From the NCBI GenBank assembly GCA_023374045.1, contig CM041776.1, positions 141,735,296 through 141,799,295 on the forward strand: a DNA stretch of 64,000 bases, read 5' to 3'. This document shows positions 1 through 13,057 of the stretch, piece by piece. The stretch is from Limonium bicolor. Its lineage: Eukaryota > Streptophyta > Magnoliopsida > Caryophyllales > Plumbaginaceae. Each line of letters opens with the position of its first letter. The first letter of the stretch is position 1. The position numbers and the translations under genes are program-made. The notes beneath the pieces are model-generated. The model did not search any database. It was not told where the DNA came from and worked only from the letters and a program-made list of their open reading frames with translations.

Positions 1-809
1 TTGTAGTACGGTAGAAGAAGCTTGATTGATTTAGTTTTATATATAATATGTATATATATGTCATTATGCTCATATCTGATGTATGGTGTTCGGTGGTTTG
101 CAGGTTCTACAAGTGGTTAAGGTGGGCTAAAGGGATAGGCGGCAATGAGTATACAAGTGGGTGAGATAGGGTTGTTTAACTTTTAAATGGTAAAAATGTA
201 CCAATGTTACTTTAATAGAGCATATGTGGCGAATCAGATTTAATTGCAAATGAGGCGGTAACTAGCTGGGTTATAAGCCTTATATTGGCGGAATAATATA
301 GCCAAGGTCAAGGGAACATATTGACCCTAGACATGATAAAGTGATTAAATGTTATTTTTGCACTATTTGGTTATTATTCACAAAACAATGCACATATTTT
401 TGGTTATTTTGAAAAACTTGATTTATACATTTTAATGTGGTACATTATGTCACATTAGTATTTTTAAGGGTATTCGAGACCCAAAAATCAAATAAAACTC
501 ATTTTGGAGACAATCTCATAAAAATGTATTTTAAGGAAGCTTAGTGCACTTTTTGTGTCCTAGTGAGTTCCTGAGCTTGGTTTCCCTTGGAAATGGTTTT
601 AATATGTTCATTTATGAGTTATAAGGCTCCGGTCAAAATTGTGGGTCAAACGAAGTTCGTTTGGATATTTAATCACTCTAAAAGGTCAAAGGGTGCAATT
701 CTTGCTTCCTGTTAAACATTGTTGTGTTTTATTTATTTTTAAGGCTTGTTTAGGCCTTAATTTAATTTATTATATGTTAAATCAATATTTATTAGTTAGG
801 GGTATTTCA
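1..809 (-). mobile_element. LTR of family E, partial (5'-LTR end or solo LTR)
   Basis: This stretch matches 39198-40006 almost base for base. Both copies end in GGGGTATTTCA, which on the minus strand is an LTR start (TGAAATACCCC). Here the end is followed by unrelated sequence, while the copy at 40006 is followed by a polypurine tract. This copy is therefore the outer LTR of an element lying left of the window, or a solo LTR. No coding sequence was seen. Confidence 0.8.
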
Positions 810-1463
810 CATGTAGTTACTACATAAAATAATGGGCTGTTAAACTACCTCGAACCACTGTTAAATAACAGGGAGAAATAAAGAACATATGGGGTTAATA
901 TACTACGGGTGTTAGTTCTTATCAATAGTAATGTAATAGTTAGTGCTAGTTGTATTAACGTTACCCGGTATTTCCATGTACGTATAACAGCATTACGGGG
1001 AGAAACTACTGAGCGTGAACTGTCAAGCTAGCAAATTTTCACGGTGAACGGTATGTTAATTGTGTGGTCTAAATGTCCTAAGGATTTTCCTGAGGTCCAG
1101 ACGTTGTGTGTTTAATTGCTAAGAGCTATATCTGTGATTTATGTATATGATCTTGTATACTGTATTGCCCGACACCATTGCGTTTTATTTTACGCGATCG
1201 TCTTATGACTGGAAGTTTATACATCTAAACTCGAACAAGACTAGATGACCTTTAGGTATTACAAGAACCTAACTGACAGTCAATTGTCATAGTCTTAACT
1301 CAAGGATTTGATCTTGTGACATTGATTAAAGGGCTAACTTAGAAAGAGAGGAATCCAGTTAGTTTCGACTATCTGGTTGCGCAGCGTGATCACTACGAGG
1401 GACTACTATCAAGAGTCACTCAAGGGAATCCATGCATCCACATTTGATGATGGCAGAGGGCAC
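810..1463 (+). repeat. Degraded LTR-like fragment
   Basis: No gene is seen. By eye the order of short motifs, including CACGGTGAACGGTATG near 1040 and a GGGACTACT word near 1400, resembles the 3' halves of the long plus-strand LTRs at 31400-32655, 36980-38414 and 62500-63693. I read it as an older LTR of the same clade, cut on both sides by family E and LARD-1. Confidence is modest because no boundary is preserved. Confidence 0.4.
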
Positions 1464-2403
1464 TTTTAATACCCCGGATCTAAAAATCGTTATTAAATTA
1501 CTCTAATATGATTATTAAAGGCCTAATGGTGCCTAAAGAGTATTCGTAAGGGAAAATAAAACCAAAAGAAAAGAGAAAATGCGTAAAACGCAAAAAACGT
1601 TAAAACACGCATTAAATGAATAAAGGAGATACATGATCTCGTTAGGGTCCGAGATGGATTCCTAAGGCTTAGTTAGGCCTAATTAGTATACGGGAGTGAT
1701 TCCCGAAGAAAACGGATCCAAATAATGGATTAAAAATACTAACGGAGTTTAAAAGCACGTTTTTCAGAAAACCCGAAAACGTGACTTTAAGTGGTCAAAC
1801 AGACCCATAAAAATTATAGTTGACTAAATAACTATAAACAAATATTAATGGAAGCTTAATAACCATTAAAAAATAAAGAAACGAGAAAATTCCGGAAAAC
1901 GGACCCGGTAAGTGAATAGTGTCGAAACCGGGAGACGAAACGCGTTTAATTCGAAAAGATGAAAAACGACCCGGGCTACTAACAGTATGTGGCCGGTTTT
2001 AATAAGTATACATACACATTTAATTAGCTTGTTAGCTTATTAAGTCACAAGATGACAAGGGAAATAAAGTAAAAAGGGGGGAATAGTAAAAGAGGTATTA
2101 GTACCCTCTCACCTCCCTTCTCCTTCTGATTCACGATTTCCCTCCCTCTCAGACTAAACTCCTTCTCCCTCTGTATTACGATGGCGATTCCATCAGAGAG
2201 CAAACAGCCACCACCTTCTTCCTCCACTAGCTTGCTCATTTCTACACCAAATCAAACAAAATTTGTACCGTTGGATTCCTTTTGTACAGGGTAACATTTT
2301 CCACCCTTCACAAACTTAAAACCCTCATTTTCATTTCCATGACCGTAGCTTCTGTTGAGGCTTGAAGAGGTGTTTTGAGTCTCCTTCGTCTCCTAAATAC
2401 TTC

Positions 2404-3004
2404 AAGGTAAAAATAAGCTCAAGTCTTCCATCTTTCTAGCTTATTCTAGCTAAATAAAAAAAATGCCCACGTTGAACTTGGCTTCCATTTTCAGCCGGTT
2501 TTGTTCTTCGACAGAGGGGTGAGATTTTCCTAGCTTTGCTGTTCAAAGATGGCACTCGAGAGAACAAGGTAACTCCTTAGTGTTAAAGCCCTAAAACTAG
2601 TTCTTGAAATATTAGTTTTGTGAGGTACGTGAGAATTAAACTAGCTTGTTATGTGTGGTTTGGGGATATGATTGTAGATAGCAATCTATACCCTCTGTTT
2701 GGTGGGAAACAACAAGAGAAAGAGAGAACAGGAGAAGGAGGAAGAAGAGAAGAGAAAACAAAAAAAAAACTACCAAGGTAATGAACTTACCATGGGTTGG
2801 TTTTGTCTCTGTAAACAGATTTTTGAATGTAAATAATGACCTTGAATTAGTGTAGTTTTGATACTACAATAGTGTTTATTGAATGAGGAAGTCTTAATAC
2901 TGTTTGGGTGTGCAAAACAAACTTAGAAACTGAGTTGGAATTATGTGATAACAGAGGAGAATTTAATGTGCTGCTATAAGGATTTTTTTATGCTTATATA
3001 ACAG
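2404..3004 (+). promoter_or_regulatory. Predicted splice-signal ladder in LARD-1 LTR
   Basis: AAG|GTAA words occur at 2404, 2566 and 2775. A pyrimidine-rich acceptor ending CAG at 2494 would give an 88-nt first intron (2407-2494). A T-rich acceptor ending CAG at 3004 would give a 227-nt last intron (2778-3004). Acceptors for the middle donor are ambiguous (2681 or 2716). The 3' LTR keeps the same signals, with last intron 27964-28190, also 227 nt. The prediction rests on motif and spacing only. Confidence 0.45.
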
Positions 3005-3368
3005 GGGAGTAAACTGAGTTTTGTGAGCTGTTGTAATGTGGTGAGAATGCTTGGAAAGTAGGTAAGTTCTGTCAAAATATGTCTAGGAAACAATGGGCTT
3101 GAGTGTGTTCAGGCGTGGAGTTAGAATGGTAAGAAAGAAAGGGTTGAAAACTGCATCAGAGACAAGAAACTGGAAACTGTAATAGATGAAAATTACAGTG
3201 AAATGGGTTAAGTAACAGATGAATATATAGAGTGGACTAGGTTAGTTTTGAAGGCCTAATCAATGTCAAAACATGCTAGAATATATGTAGGGAGAGTGGG
3301 GCAGAAGTTGGTATAACTTTGGAGTTGTAACATAATCAAAAACAAGGAGAAACTTCACTTCTGCAAGT

Positions 3369-3621
3369 GGTCCGGGTCTGTAAACAAGTACAGAAACCCG
3401 GACCAGGGCTAAAACACGGCAGAATGCTGTAACAGAGGAGTGGTCTGGGTTTATAAACCAGGACACGAACCCGGACCACCCCTAAAATGCACCCGAGAGG
3501 TTTCTGAATTAAGGGTCCGGGTTTGTCAACTAGCATGTATACCCGGACCAGTCATAAATTACACCCGAGAGTGACCAGAAGCATTGGTCCGGGTTTGTAA
3601 ACCCGGACACAAACCCGGACC
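3369..3621 (+). repeat. Four-unit, 72-bp ladder of GGTCCGGG palindromes
   Basis: Four 36-bp inverted-repeat blocks start at 3369, 3442, 3514 and 3586, steps of 73, 72 and 72 bp. Each begins GGTCYGGGT and ends ACCCGGACC, so each can fold on itself. The first has the longest stem, with a further CTGTA/TACAG pairing inside. The second copy is at 28555-28794, with the fourth unit shortened. Confidence 0.85.
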
Positions 3622-4879
3622 ACCCCATTTTCTTCACAGAAACCATTTAAAATCCATTCTAAGGTAGGGGCTTGATGGGTACTGATATTATAAGGTAATT
3701 ATGACTTGATTAATGATGTTTAAAGGTCATTAAGAGTGTAAACAAGTTTGAGAAGTGAGTGAGAAAGTTGTAAGTTTAAGAACACATGAGTAAAAACTAA
3801 GTTAAACGGGATAACGGGGTAAGTACGGGAGTAGCATTTAATTATGTACCATATGAGCTTGGTATTAATAATGTTGTTTGAAACATTATCAGAGAATCAT
3901 GTGTGAGCCGAGCGTGGTGAGATGACACGGTAAAAGTAAAAACCCCGGTGAAAGGTATGATTTTCTCATACTCCGCGTGCTAACCGAGTTACGTTGATTT
4001 GTGTGTTTGTGTCCCGGCTTAATCAAGATTAAAGCATGAAAATAATCCATTGTTTGATTATGTATGCCTTGTTGTATGTTGAATGAGCTAACATACTTGT
4101 ATGCCGGTGTAGTCTAACATAGTGTATGGACCGACTCGTAGTGAGTAACGTTTGGCTAGAGACCCATAGATCGGGTCGATGCTTATGATAACGAAAACGT
4201 GCAAACACACAAACTATTTATTAAAGTATAACGATAACGCTAACATATGAACTCCCTAGAATTTGAGGAGAAGTACGGGTTGAGTAAATACCCGATAACG
4301 GTTAGAAAACCATATGGAAACAATCCACCAAACAAATGAGAGTGGAAAGATAAGTGAACCTCGTTCAAGAGGATTAAAGATAGTTCGAAGATGTGAACTA
4401 GTAAAGAAGGTAAAAGAGACCTAAGGGATTAGTAGCTCCCTTGAGACACGGTCGACCTCCTATATGAGGATTTTACCCGGTATGAGAAAATAACCGAAAG
4501 TATGAGTAAATGAAACGTATGGGTAACTCTTAAAACCTAAGATTAACCGAACTTGTGTATTGTTCCAAAAGACATTAGAAACATCGAGTGTGATGCTTCT
4601 AGACTAAAACACATAATATTATTATAACTCCGAGAGAGGAGTGTATGAGAATGAGAGTAGTCCGAGAGTAGTCGGACCTATGTAAAAGAGTTAGGAGCTA
4701 AGAGAGAGTTCCGTGAGCTAGTTGAACCATCCCACCATGCTAGACCAGAGTAGGGTCGAAACCGGGGAAGTAAGACTACGCTCGAGAGCCATGAGTTTTG
4801 GCCTGAGAACGTATTAAGAGTAACAAGCGTGACGTAGGAGACCTGTAGTGTCTCGAGAATCTACAATAGCTTGAGTATA

Positions 4880-5060
4880 AATAACCCAAGAGTGTGGGTA
4901 AGATAACTAGTATGAATAACCCAAGAGTGTGGGTGAGATAATGTGTATAAGTAACCCGAGAGAATGGGTGAGTATAAAATGAGTAGCCCAAGAGAATGGG
5001 TGTGTATATGAATAAGTAACCCGAGAGAGCGGGTGAGATATTGAATGAGTAAACAAGGCA
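4880..5060 (+). repeat. Short tandem array of ACCC(G/A)AGAG..GGGT units
   Basis: Five degenerate units of roughly 35-40 bp each carry an ACCC..GGGT inverted pair, such as AACCCGAGAGAGCGGGTGAG. The array lies in the 3' third of the LARD-1 LTR. The corresponding part of the 3' LTR is missing, so its stability between LTRs cannot be compared. Confidence 0.7.
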
Positions 5061-5686
5061 TAGTGAGGTACAACCCTCAAGGCCTAAGAGTAAACTGATA
5101 CAACTAACAACCATGTTATGTTAGGTAGGAATTGTGTTCCGTGATTGGATGTAGATTCCTTGAGTAATACACATATATATTGTATTGCTAGGATTCATGT
5201 TGTTTGACTAAAATGAACTCCATGTATATCCGACAAAAGTAGTCGGCGTACCCCGGTTAGCGCTCGGGGTATGCGAATTTCATATGCAGCGTTAAGCTGA
5301 GCCCCTAGGGGCAACGTTTTTAATTTTTCAGGTACACCGAAGATGTTACCGTTCGAGAGTAGGACGGGATCGGTGGTTTGCATTGGTAGTTAGATTTAAT
5401 TACTTATGTATTGAAAGAGGTGTAAGACCGAATATGTTGTCGGCATCCATGTATTGTAGACTCGGTATAGTAAAGAAATGATTTGAGTATTGTATTTGTA
5501 TTGTGTACTCGGTTGTTCCAGTTCATCAGACCGTTACGGTATGTAAGGAAGGCCCGGTTAGCCATATGGGTGGCTAAAGGCGTTGTTTCACCCCTCATTG
5601 TAATTAGAGTTCCGCTGCGTGAGTAAGAGCATTTAGTGACAGTTTGTGTGGTAATGACGAGCTTAACGGTTATGGTGTTACAAAAA

Positions 5687-5698
5687 TGGTATCAGAGC
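5687..5698 (+). other. Primer-binding site, tRNA-iMet type
   Basis: TGGTATCAGAGC lies four bases after the LTR end. It is complementary to the 3' end of plant initiator tRNA-Met, the usual primer of minus-strand DNA synthesis in this group. Confidence 0.93.
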
Positions 5699-8600
5699 GA
5701 AGTATCACTCTGATGACTGGAAATACCGAGATTAGGAAATACCGAGTAGGAATTAGAGACTTAGGGCTAAGGGTTGAGTGGTAGCGTGAGAGATGCGCTA
5801 GATAGGAACTTCCAGTTTGATCTGGATACCTACAATACCATACCCGCCCTCCACAACCCCCATATTAAAAGCTTGGTAAAGAACGCCAGAGAGACGGGGA
5901 AACCCGATCTGGCACTTAATTATTATTTTGATATGAACCAGAATCTGCCATGCGGTAGATCCCGAGAACCGGAGATCCCAGAGACGTATCCCGCTGGAAC
6001 GACAATAACCGCACTCAATGGCGAAAGATCGAGACATCCTAATCCAAGGATACCAGAATTTGTGGTAGCTTGGGGCGACATGCTTAGCAGTCGCGAGAAC
6101 CTAGCTGGCCGAGCAGCAGCAAGGAGCAAAGCACCAACCGTGCAACAAGGCGGATTCATGATAAATAACAAAAACCGGGACACAAGTCCACGGACCGCCA
6201 TAGTTATGTAATACCACCAACGATATATCAACCGACTAAGAATCTAGTCGAGGGTAGATACACCCACCCTGCCACACCCGAAGAGGTTGCAATACCTAGC
6301 GGGCGTAGCTTAGGCAGCTACAAGCATAACTACTAGACATACCCGAATATGACTACTGAGTAGTGCCTACATGACTTAAACCTCGGTAACCACAATAAAG
6401 ACGTGGGAACGAGCAACGAGGTTGAACATAGAACTAAGGAATTAAGGAACTCCGAGAGTGGAGAAGCACCTAAATGAATGACAGTCATGTCAAGATGAAT
6501 GAGAAGTAGCTCCGACGAGCAGTTATCCAACTAAAGGATCAAAGGAAGAGCTGACAAGGCTACCCAATATAATGTGAACAACACTGTGACCGGAATGAGT
6601 TGACCTAAAAACCGCCTGTACCGCGCACTTGCCACGGCAAGTGCAGTAATAACAAATTGTTAAAAAGGAACTTTAACAAGCAATAAGTACTTAGCAAGTA
6701 CCAAAATGGCGAGAGTAGCCAATATGGCAAGACAACCTTAAGAATTATGAAACAAAACCTTGAAAAGGCCTAATGGCTTGATCACTGTATGAAGAACATA
6801 CCAGTCAGCGAGAAGCTGGACTCGGTAAGGTGCAGCCGGCATTGGTATGCCATGAAGAATTTACCTTCAAAACTCAAATTTTTCTTTCAAACATAAAATT
6901 TTCCAAAAACCCCCAAATTTTAAAAACCAAACCAGAGGAATCTCAGTAAGGCGTCATAGGACTATATAAGAGGAGTTGGCAACAGAATACTTCACCTACG
7001 CGTGCGACCGACACTACAAGTGTACACAAACGAGACATGGGACGACCGCACTACGAAGGAGCTTGCGGGCCTGACAGACCAGTTATGAGTTAGTCGGGTA
7101 AGTGGCAACGTATCAATAAGATACTCCATGTATGTATACAAGTAGAGTACGAAACACGGGAAGTAGCCCACTCCATACTACAGACGAAAGAGCCAACTCA
7201 AACCAAGATATTTAGACACCTCGAATGATCGAAGAACACAAAGAAGTTTACGAAGCTAAGGAGTCTAGAAACCAGTAAGGTGACGGACCTAAGGACATAG
7301 CGTGGATAAGTGCGAGAAGCACAGAGTATTAAGTATAGACATTGGATATGTCTCAGGAATCAAGGAGGAAATACCTAATAACTGGAATGGATACCAGTGT
7401 AAGCAATAAGATGAATGCCTTAAATGATCATATCAATGTTTGATAAACTGGATAGGATTCCCACTACATACCTCACTGAGGAGAATAACGACCTGACCAA
7501 GAAGTTAAAAGAAAAAGAATGAATGATCTACCCAATAATGGGAGACATTACAACCCAAAATGGGATAATTCAAAACATATGTGACCCCAAGGCAGAGTAA
7601 GGAACTGAACACACCCATGAATTCAGGCCAGATGTGATGGCATAACTCAGTAACACCCAGGAGCAATCCGTGAAGGGTGCCGGAATCAACAACAGTTGAA
7701 TGAGATATCGTATTGAGAACACGAGTGTTAAAGTGAACACTCGGGTAGAACCCGAAGGGATCCCACATAACACGGATACCCTAAATTGCCAGAGGGCATG
7801 AAATAATAACAAGATACTTAAAGGGCCTTCCAGATACGAAAGTGTGATGAGACACCTATGTCAAAGAGCCCAGCAATACCTCCAAACCATTTAATGGTGT
7901 ACGGAGAAGCAGAAACTTGTATAAACAGCCGCACAGAGCATGGCTCGAGGCAAAGTGGCTTGTAAGCCGGAAAAAAACCAACTACCGTTCATATATTTAA
8001 ACGTACAAAACCTATGCATAAAGGTATAAAAGAAACGGTGGAGAATGAACCACTACCTCAGAGTGGGGACACCAGTTGTTATTATGGGGCCTATGGAGTG
8101 GTAATTGCGTGAATCTTCCAGAGAAAGGCTACCACCTATGTATGTAATGTGAAACCGCTAAAGCGGTGTAGAGAAACTTGAGCATGTGTTTATTGCCAAG
8201 GAGTAAATAGAGCAGAAATAGTATGTAGATAGGCTTGATAGCAATGAAAGGAAACCGACAGAGTAATCGGATGAGTAGTAAACACTACATGTGTGCAATA
8301 TGAACTGTAGAGTAGGCAGTGCGCAAGTGCGCAGAGAGAGTTAAAGAATAGTGTATTTGTTGAGCCAAGTGAATGGCAAGCCATAGTGTAATGGTGAGAA
8401 CATCTGGGCGGAAGCTAAAGTAGTAGCGGATGCCATGAAAATGAGTAAGAACATGGTACGCAGTAAGCGACCATTGTAAGAGTAAAATAAGATAATGATA
8501 TGAAGCTGATGAGGAAATATGGTAATGGAGACATGCTCATTCCTATCTCATGAAAGATTTACTATCAAGGGTTTATGCTTCTGCACTCTGAATGATTGAG

Positions 8601-9222
8601 TGTTGTGGTATTGCACTTGTGCGGTAATGATCGAGTGGAAGAGCCAGGAACTGAGAGATGTCAACGAAGCCTGTTTAGTGAGAATCTAGAGAGATAACCG
8701 TGCGGCCGTTGGCCAAAGATGCACGAAGAATGTGGGCTATATCCCACAGGTCCCAGGACCGATGAATGGTAAAGGCAGAGTAGTACGAATGAGGAATTCT
8801 TGTACAGAAACAAATAAACAAACATGATTCAGAAGTCATTATTAAATGAAGAAGCACTACATGCTTAGTAGTAGCTTGACCTCAACCGATAACAAGTCGG
8901 GAAATAGATTTCCAGAGAATTGGAGAGAAAATCTATAACTCATCGAATTCGCACATGGTAAGAGATACCAAGCGACGATTAGGAAACCTTTATTCCCAAG
9001 ACAAAAAGGGATGAAAGATAGTAGATAATATATTGAGAATACCAAAGGGCAAATTAAGCTCTAGTTATCAGGTCACGCAGCAAAAGTTTGTGGACCGTAA
9101 TTCAAAGTTAAGTATACATGGCAAACATGAGTAGATGGCTCATCATAAACGCTCTGAAGCCTTAGAGGTAAGAACCGAAACCTGTTATGAGTTAATTAAC
9201 CGCATTGAAGTTAAAACACTTC
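5699..9222 (+). other. LARD-1 internal region, left part, no recognisable gene
   Basis: The leader right after the primer site resembles that of the related elements at 32661 and 63699, but the Gly/Arg-rich gag start found there is absent. One open frame of 145 codons (5774-6211) matches no family I know and has no zinc knuckle or protease motif. The rest has only short broken frames. I see no RT, RNase H or integrase motif on either strand. Confidence 0.6.
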
Positions 9223-9227
9223 ATGAT
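9223..9227. repeat. Target-site duplication ATGAT, left copy
   Basis: ATGAT immediately precedes the left LTR at 9228, and the same five bases follow the right LTR at 24947-24951. Five-base duplications are normal for Ty3/gypsy integrase. Confidence 0.9.
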
Positions 9228-12012
9228 TATAACGCCCCGGCTTACCACCACCATTTACTTAGCCTCTTCTTTTTTTTTTTGATTCTAGAGAGACATGTTA
9301 TAACTAAAGTAACCGCTTATATTATACATGCGTCAGTCTTCTTTTTACAAAGGTCCCCTAATACTATCACCGGGGGTTACCGCCACACTTACTAACCACT
9401 AGTAAGTGTAAGGCTATTACCACCACCACCCTACGCTAGCTATCTTACATTGCTGTTACTATCAAAAGAGTGACACAACCAACCCATCACTTTACACCTT
9501 AGTACCAAAAGACCCCTTCCAGCCAACTACTATGTTAGCTCCTACTCCTATTTTACACCAAAAGTAAAGGGGTATCAAAAGGCTATTACATCGCTAGCAT
9601 CTAACTAGGGACCACTTGCATATACTCGTACACTGTGGAAACATCATGAGTGATAGACTGACTGGTGCCATTCTCCGGGTGCCTAAAACCTTGTATCTTC
9701 TTGTTCCACTCCTCATAAATTATCTCGGTGACCCCAGGCTGTAAACTTCTACGATAGGTGACAAACATGAAAATATAGAAAGTATCGATGGACTCGTCCT
9801 CAGTGCAGAGAAGGTGTCCATCCCAGTTACCCTGAATTCACATAATACATATACACAGGAAAACACAACAAAATAAAATCAGCAAAAACTGAGTAACACT
9901 ACCACACCCCGTAAAAACTTATTTTCTCTTTAAAACCTTTGTTTCCAGCAAATATTAACAAATATAACAAATCAGAATAGATCACACACCATTTACATGT
10001 ACCAAGAATTATCAAGAGATAATCAATATCAATTACAAGATATTTCCAAATGAAGTCCACCACCACCACCACCCACCCTATGTCCTTAAGTGTGCACACC
10101 CCCCTATTGAGAACTTCTGCCCAATAGGAGTAGATCATAGTGGCAGCTCCACTTCATTAGTAGGAGCTTATATTGTTGCCGGAACGTCGGCTTGGCCTTA
10201 AAGGCTCTCACAAGAGGCATAGCCTTAGGATAACCATGATATCAACATCACACAATACTTTCCACCACCACCACAAGAGGTTATCCTTAAACACATTTGC
10301 AAACAATGAGTAAGATATCATAACCAAGCTTTACACAAGTAGTAATTCACACATCAAGCTCACCACTTGTAAAATAACCTTAGTATCAACATAATATTAC
10401 CATACAAGCTCCAATAAACCAGAGGATCAAACAATTTCCAAGAAACCACCTTAGAAAGCTTAAATTCTTATTTTTAGCCAAAATCACTATTCACCAACTT
10501 AAACAACTTCCCAAAAGATTCTCGGCCTAAATATTTAACCATGATCCAATATCAACAACACAAGTATGTCCTCAAAATTTCAGCTCAAGATCAATTCGGA
10601 AACCCATTCAAACATTCGGAAAGGCTTAAAGCACATTTTCTCATTTTTAGCTTCTTTACCTTGTCTAACCGACTTAAATTTCTCCATTCGATTTGATTTT
10701 TCAAACATAACCATATATTCACTATTCAAGACTACCCCCAAATGTTTAGCTCAAACCCATGTCGGAAACCCATCCAAACCATTCCTAAAGCTTAAAGCTC
10801 ATTTTTCTTCATTTTCAAAGTTATTTAGTGTTTTCCTACTTCCCAACCTTATTTCGACTTGATTTTCTAGGATGTTCACTAAATATTCATCCCTAGTTTA
10901 CTGTAGAAAGTTTTAAGAAAATAAGAGATAGGATTCGTAGATAACAAAACAGAATGACTTAAGAAGGAAAATAAGCTTAAAGGGTGAAAGTGATGTGCAT
11001 AGATGTTACCTGTCCTCTCCTATCCATTTTGGAGCTTTTATACCTTGATTATAAGTTGCTTGAGCTCAAAATCTCCAACAACCAAGTCATCCACCTTGGA
11101 GTTTGGCTTCCACTCCTTAAACTTGCCTTTTTCCTTGATTTTAGCTTAATTACTACCTTAGATTGTGTTTCCAATGGAGGAGTGTTGTTGCCTATGCTCC
11201 AATGGTGTTTTCTAGCTTAGGAGAAGCAAGGTAGATGAAGAGGAATGGCCACCTTGCTCACCTACCATGGCCGACCTCCACCCCCCCTTTTATACTTGAT
11301 TTTTCATCCTTATCTTACTATTTGTAATTATGACTTCTAGAATTGTCCATAGCCATAGATTTGTGTTAGGTGACAAAAACCAATCCTAACCACTCATGCC
11401 AAACCGCCATTGAATGGATAAGGAGGGGGCAAGTTGATTTTGTAATCATTGGCAAATAGTAAGGAGGTGTGAATAGTAAGGAGGTGTGAATAGTAACCGA
11501 GATATTTTTCTCCTCCTTCCTTGATATTTTCGGCCACCATCTTAGGCCATGTTTGGCTTGATCTTTTTATGGGAATTAAAACTATATGCGTAGGTATGTT
11601 AATACTAGTGTGGGTTATCAATTTTAAGGAATTTCCTCGGGTCACTTTTGAGCTCTCCTTAAGCCCCGTTTGCCCAGAACCACTAAATACTGAAAAATGT
11701 AACTAGATTGTCTTATATTAAAAGAAGAAAGATATGATTGTTTCTTTCCTCAAAACACTCTCAAAAGTATCTAACACACTTCCTAAGGTTGATACCCACT
11801 CTCAGTTCCTGAGGAATTCAGTAATTTTCAGGAATTTCAGAAATCTTGTGAAACTAAGGTTTACCGGGTGATACTCCGGAAACTAAGGTTCCTAATGTTC
11901 ACCAAGCACCTCCAACTAATTATAACCTTCTCCATCTTTAGAAATTAGGGTTTCCTAAGGTTTACAATTAAATAAGACCTTAATCACAGTTTAAGAAATT
12001 TGGGGTATTACA
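9228..12012 (-). repeat. 3' LTR of the gag-only element
   Basis: This is 2785 bp, pairing with 22170-24946 (2777 bp). On the minus strand it starts TGTAATACCCC. A TATA box (GTATAAAAGGGG) is at 11284-11295. Splice-donor-like words on the minus strand lie near 11011 (AGGTAA) and 10662 (AAGGTAA), with a degenerate one (AAGGTT) near 10851. A GGAGGTGTGAATAGTA unit is doubled near 11461-11495. There are no genes. Confidence 0.92.
11284..11295 (-). promoter_or_regulatory. LTR TATA box
   Basis: GTATAAAAGGGG lies about 720 bp from the LTR start, the only strong TATA in this LTR. In the other LTR (24235-24246) the box is weakened to GTATAAAGGAGG and sits next to an expanded C-run. Confidence 0.6.
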
Positions 12013-12543
12013 TCCTCCCCCCGTTAAACAAAGCTTCGTCCTCGAAGCTAAATGCATCACGCCAAACAATACAGTCACATACTCCAAGAAATTAAAACAA
12101 TACTCCACACAATAATTCTTAGTTAACCTCATCAACCACAAATGATTCAGCAACATCTCACAAAACCTCAGACACACCAATCCCATGCATCCCATAACAT
12201 AAACCATTCACGAATTCAATGATACCACATATATAAAATCATGAAGAAACAATAACATTCAAGTATTACCAACCATTTCTAGCACCAACAAACATAGACA
12301 TTCACACACCAACAAACATTCACAAACACTAACAGACATTCACCACTTACCATACGACTCTCCCCCCTAAAAAGAAAGTTTCTCCTGAAACTTAATAATT
12401 AACCTTAACTGTGATAACTTCCTGAATCCTATGAAGATTCATTAGTATCTTCACTGCCTTTCTTCTGGTTATGGGTTCACAACGTTTCCGGTGCGCTACT
12501 CTGATAAGCGTTTCCATCACTCTTACCTCCATATCCTTCCCGT
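12013..12543 (-). other. 3' end of the gag-only element: two hairpin-purine-tract cassettes
   Basis: The terminal purine tract (12013-12022, GGGGGGAGGA on the minus strand) is preceded by a hairpin at 12032-12049 with arms AGCTTCG / CGAAGCT and loop AGGA. A second purine run sits near 12360-12370 with its own hairpin at 12376-12393, arms AAGTTTC / GAAACTT and the same loop. Apart from these the 531 bp is A-rich non-coding sequence. The nested Tat-like element interrupts it at 12543. Confidence 0.85.
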
Positions 12544-13047
12544 TGTTATACCCAAAATTTTGACCCCCTGGTTAAGGTCTACGAGGTTGTGAGAGCCATC
12601 TCCATCAAACAATAAGAGACTCCGGCCCGATCGGCGTGTTCCAGGGCCAGAGGAGCAGTTTTGTCGTTGTCAGGGGCGTTTTCGTAATTTTTAAGGCTTC
12701 TGAGTTCTCCTATAGGCTTTCTCTCTCCTCCAAAGGGTGCCCAAATCAGCTCGAAATGCTTTGATATTTTAACCCATGATAGAGGATGACATTTTAAGCA
12801 TAATGGCGTTGGAATTTTGATTTTTCGAATTTCCAATAATTTTCTAGCAATTTCTGATTGAATCTGACGAGAAATTCAATTTAAAAATGCTCCAGCATTT
12901 AAAAAATTCGTTTCCACCTCAGAAAATTCATAATATCCATTCTTGACATGTGGTTAAAATTTCATAGCAAAATTCCTTTGGGAGGTTACTCAGTTAAAAT
13001 ATCGAAAAATCTTACTTTTACTAGATTCTCTTTATCTTTAAGGAAGT

Positions 13048-13057
13048 CTATATAAGG
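13048..13057 (+). promoter_or_regulatory. LTR TATA box
   Basis: CTATATAAGG, about 500 bp into the LTR, is kept in the other LTR at 19797-19806. A similar CTATAAAAGG occurs in the solo LTR near 33796. This is the likely RNA polymerase II promoter of the family. Confidence 0.65.

Larger units (their letters stand above)
1464..5682 (+). repeat. LARD-1 5' LTR (about 4.2 kb)
   Basis: The LTR begins ..TTTTAATACCCCGG and ends GGTGTTACA, four bases before the primer-binding site. It matches 26466-29503 with scattered substitutions. It contains three AAGGTAA splice-donor words (2404, 2566, 2775), a 72-bp ladder of GC-rich palindromes (3369-3621) and a short tandem array (about 4880-5060). Open frames of 60-110 codons inside it are low-complexity products of these repeats and are not genes. 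Confidence 0.9.

Noticed and set aside
4776..5114. 112-codon minus-strand frame rich in Leu/Tyr as a membrane protein
   Set aside because: It is read from the short tandem array of the LARD-1 LTR; the hydrophobic pattern repeats with the DNA unit.
5774..6211. 145-codon open frame as LARD-1 gag
   Set aside because: Lies where gag would start but lacks the Gly/Arg-rich start, gag core and knuckles seen in relatives.
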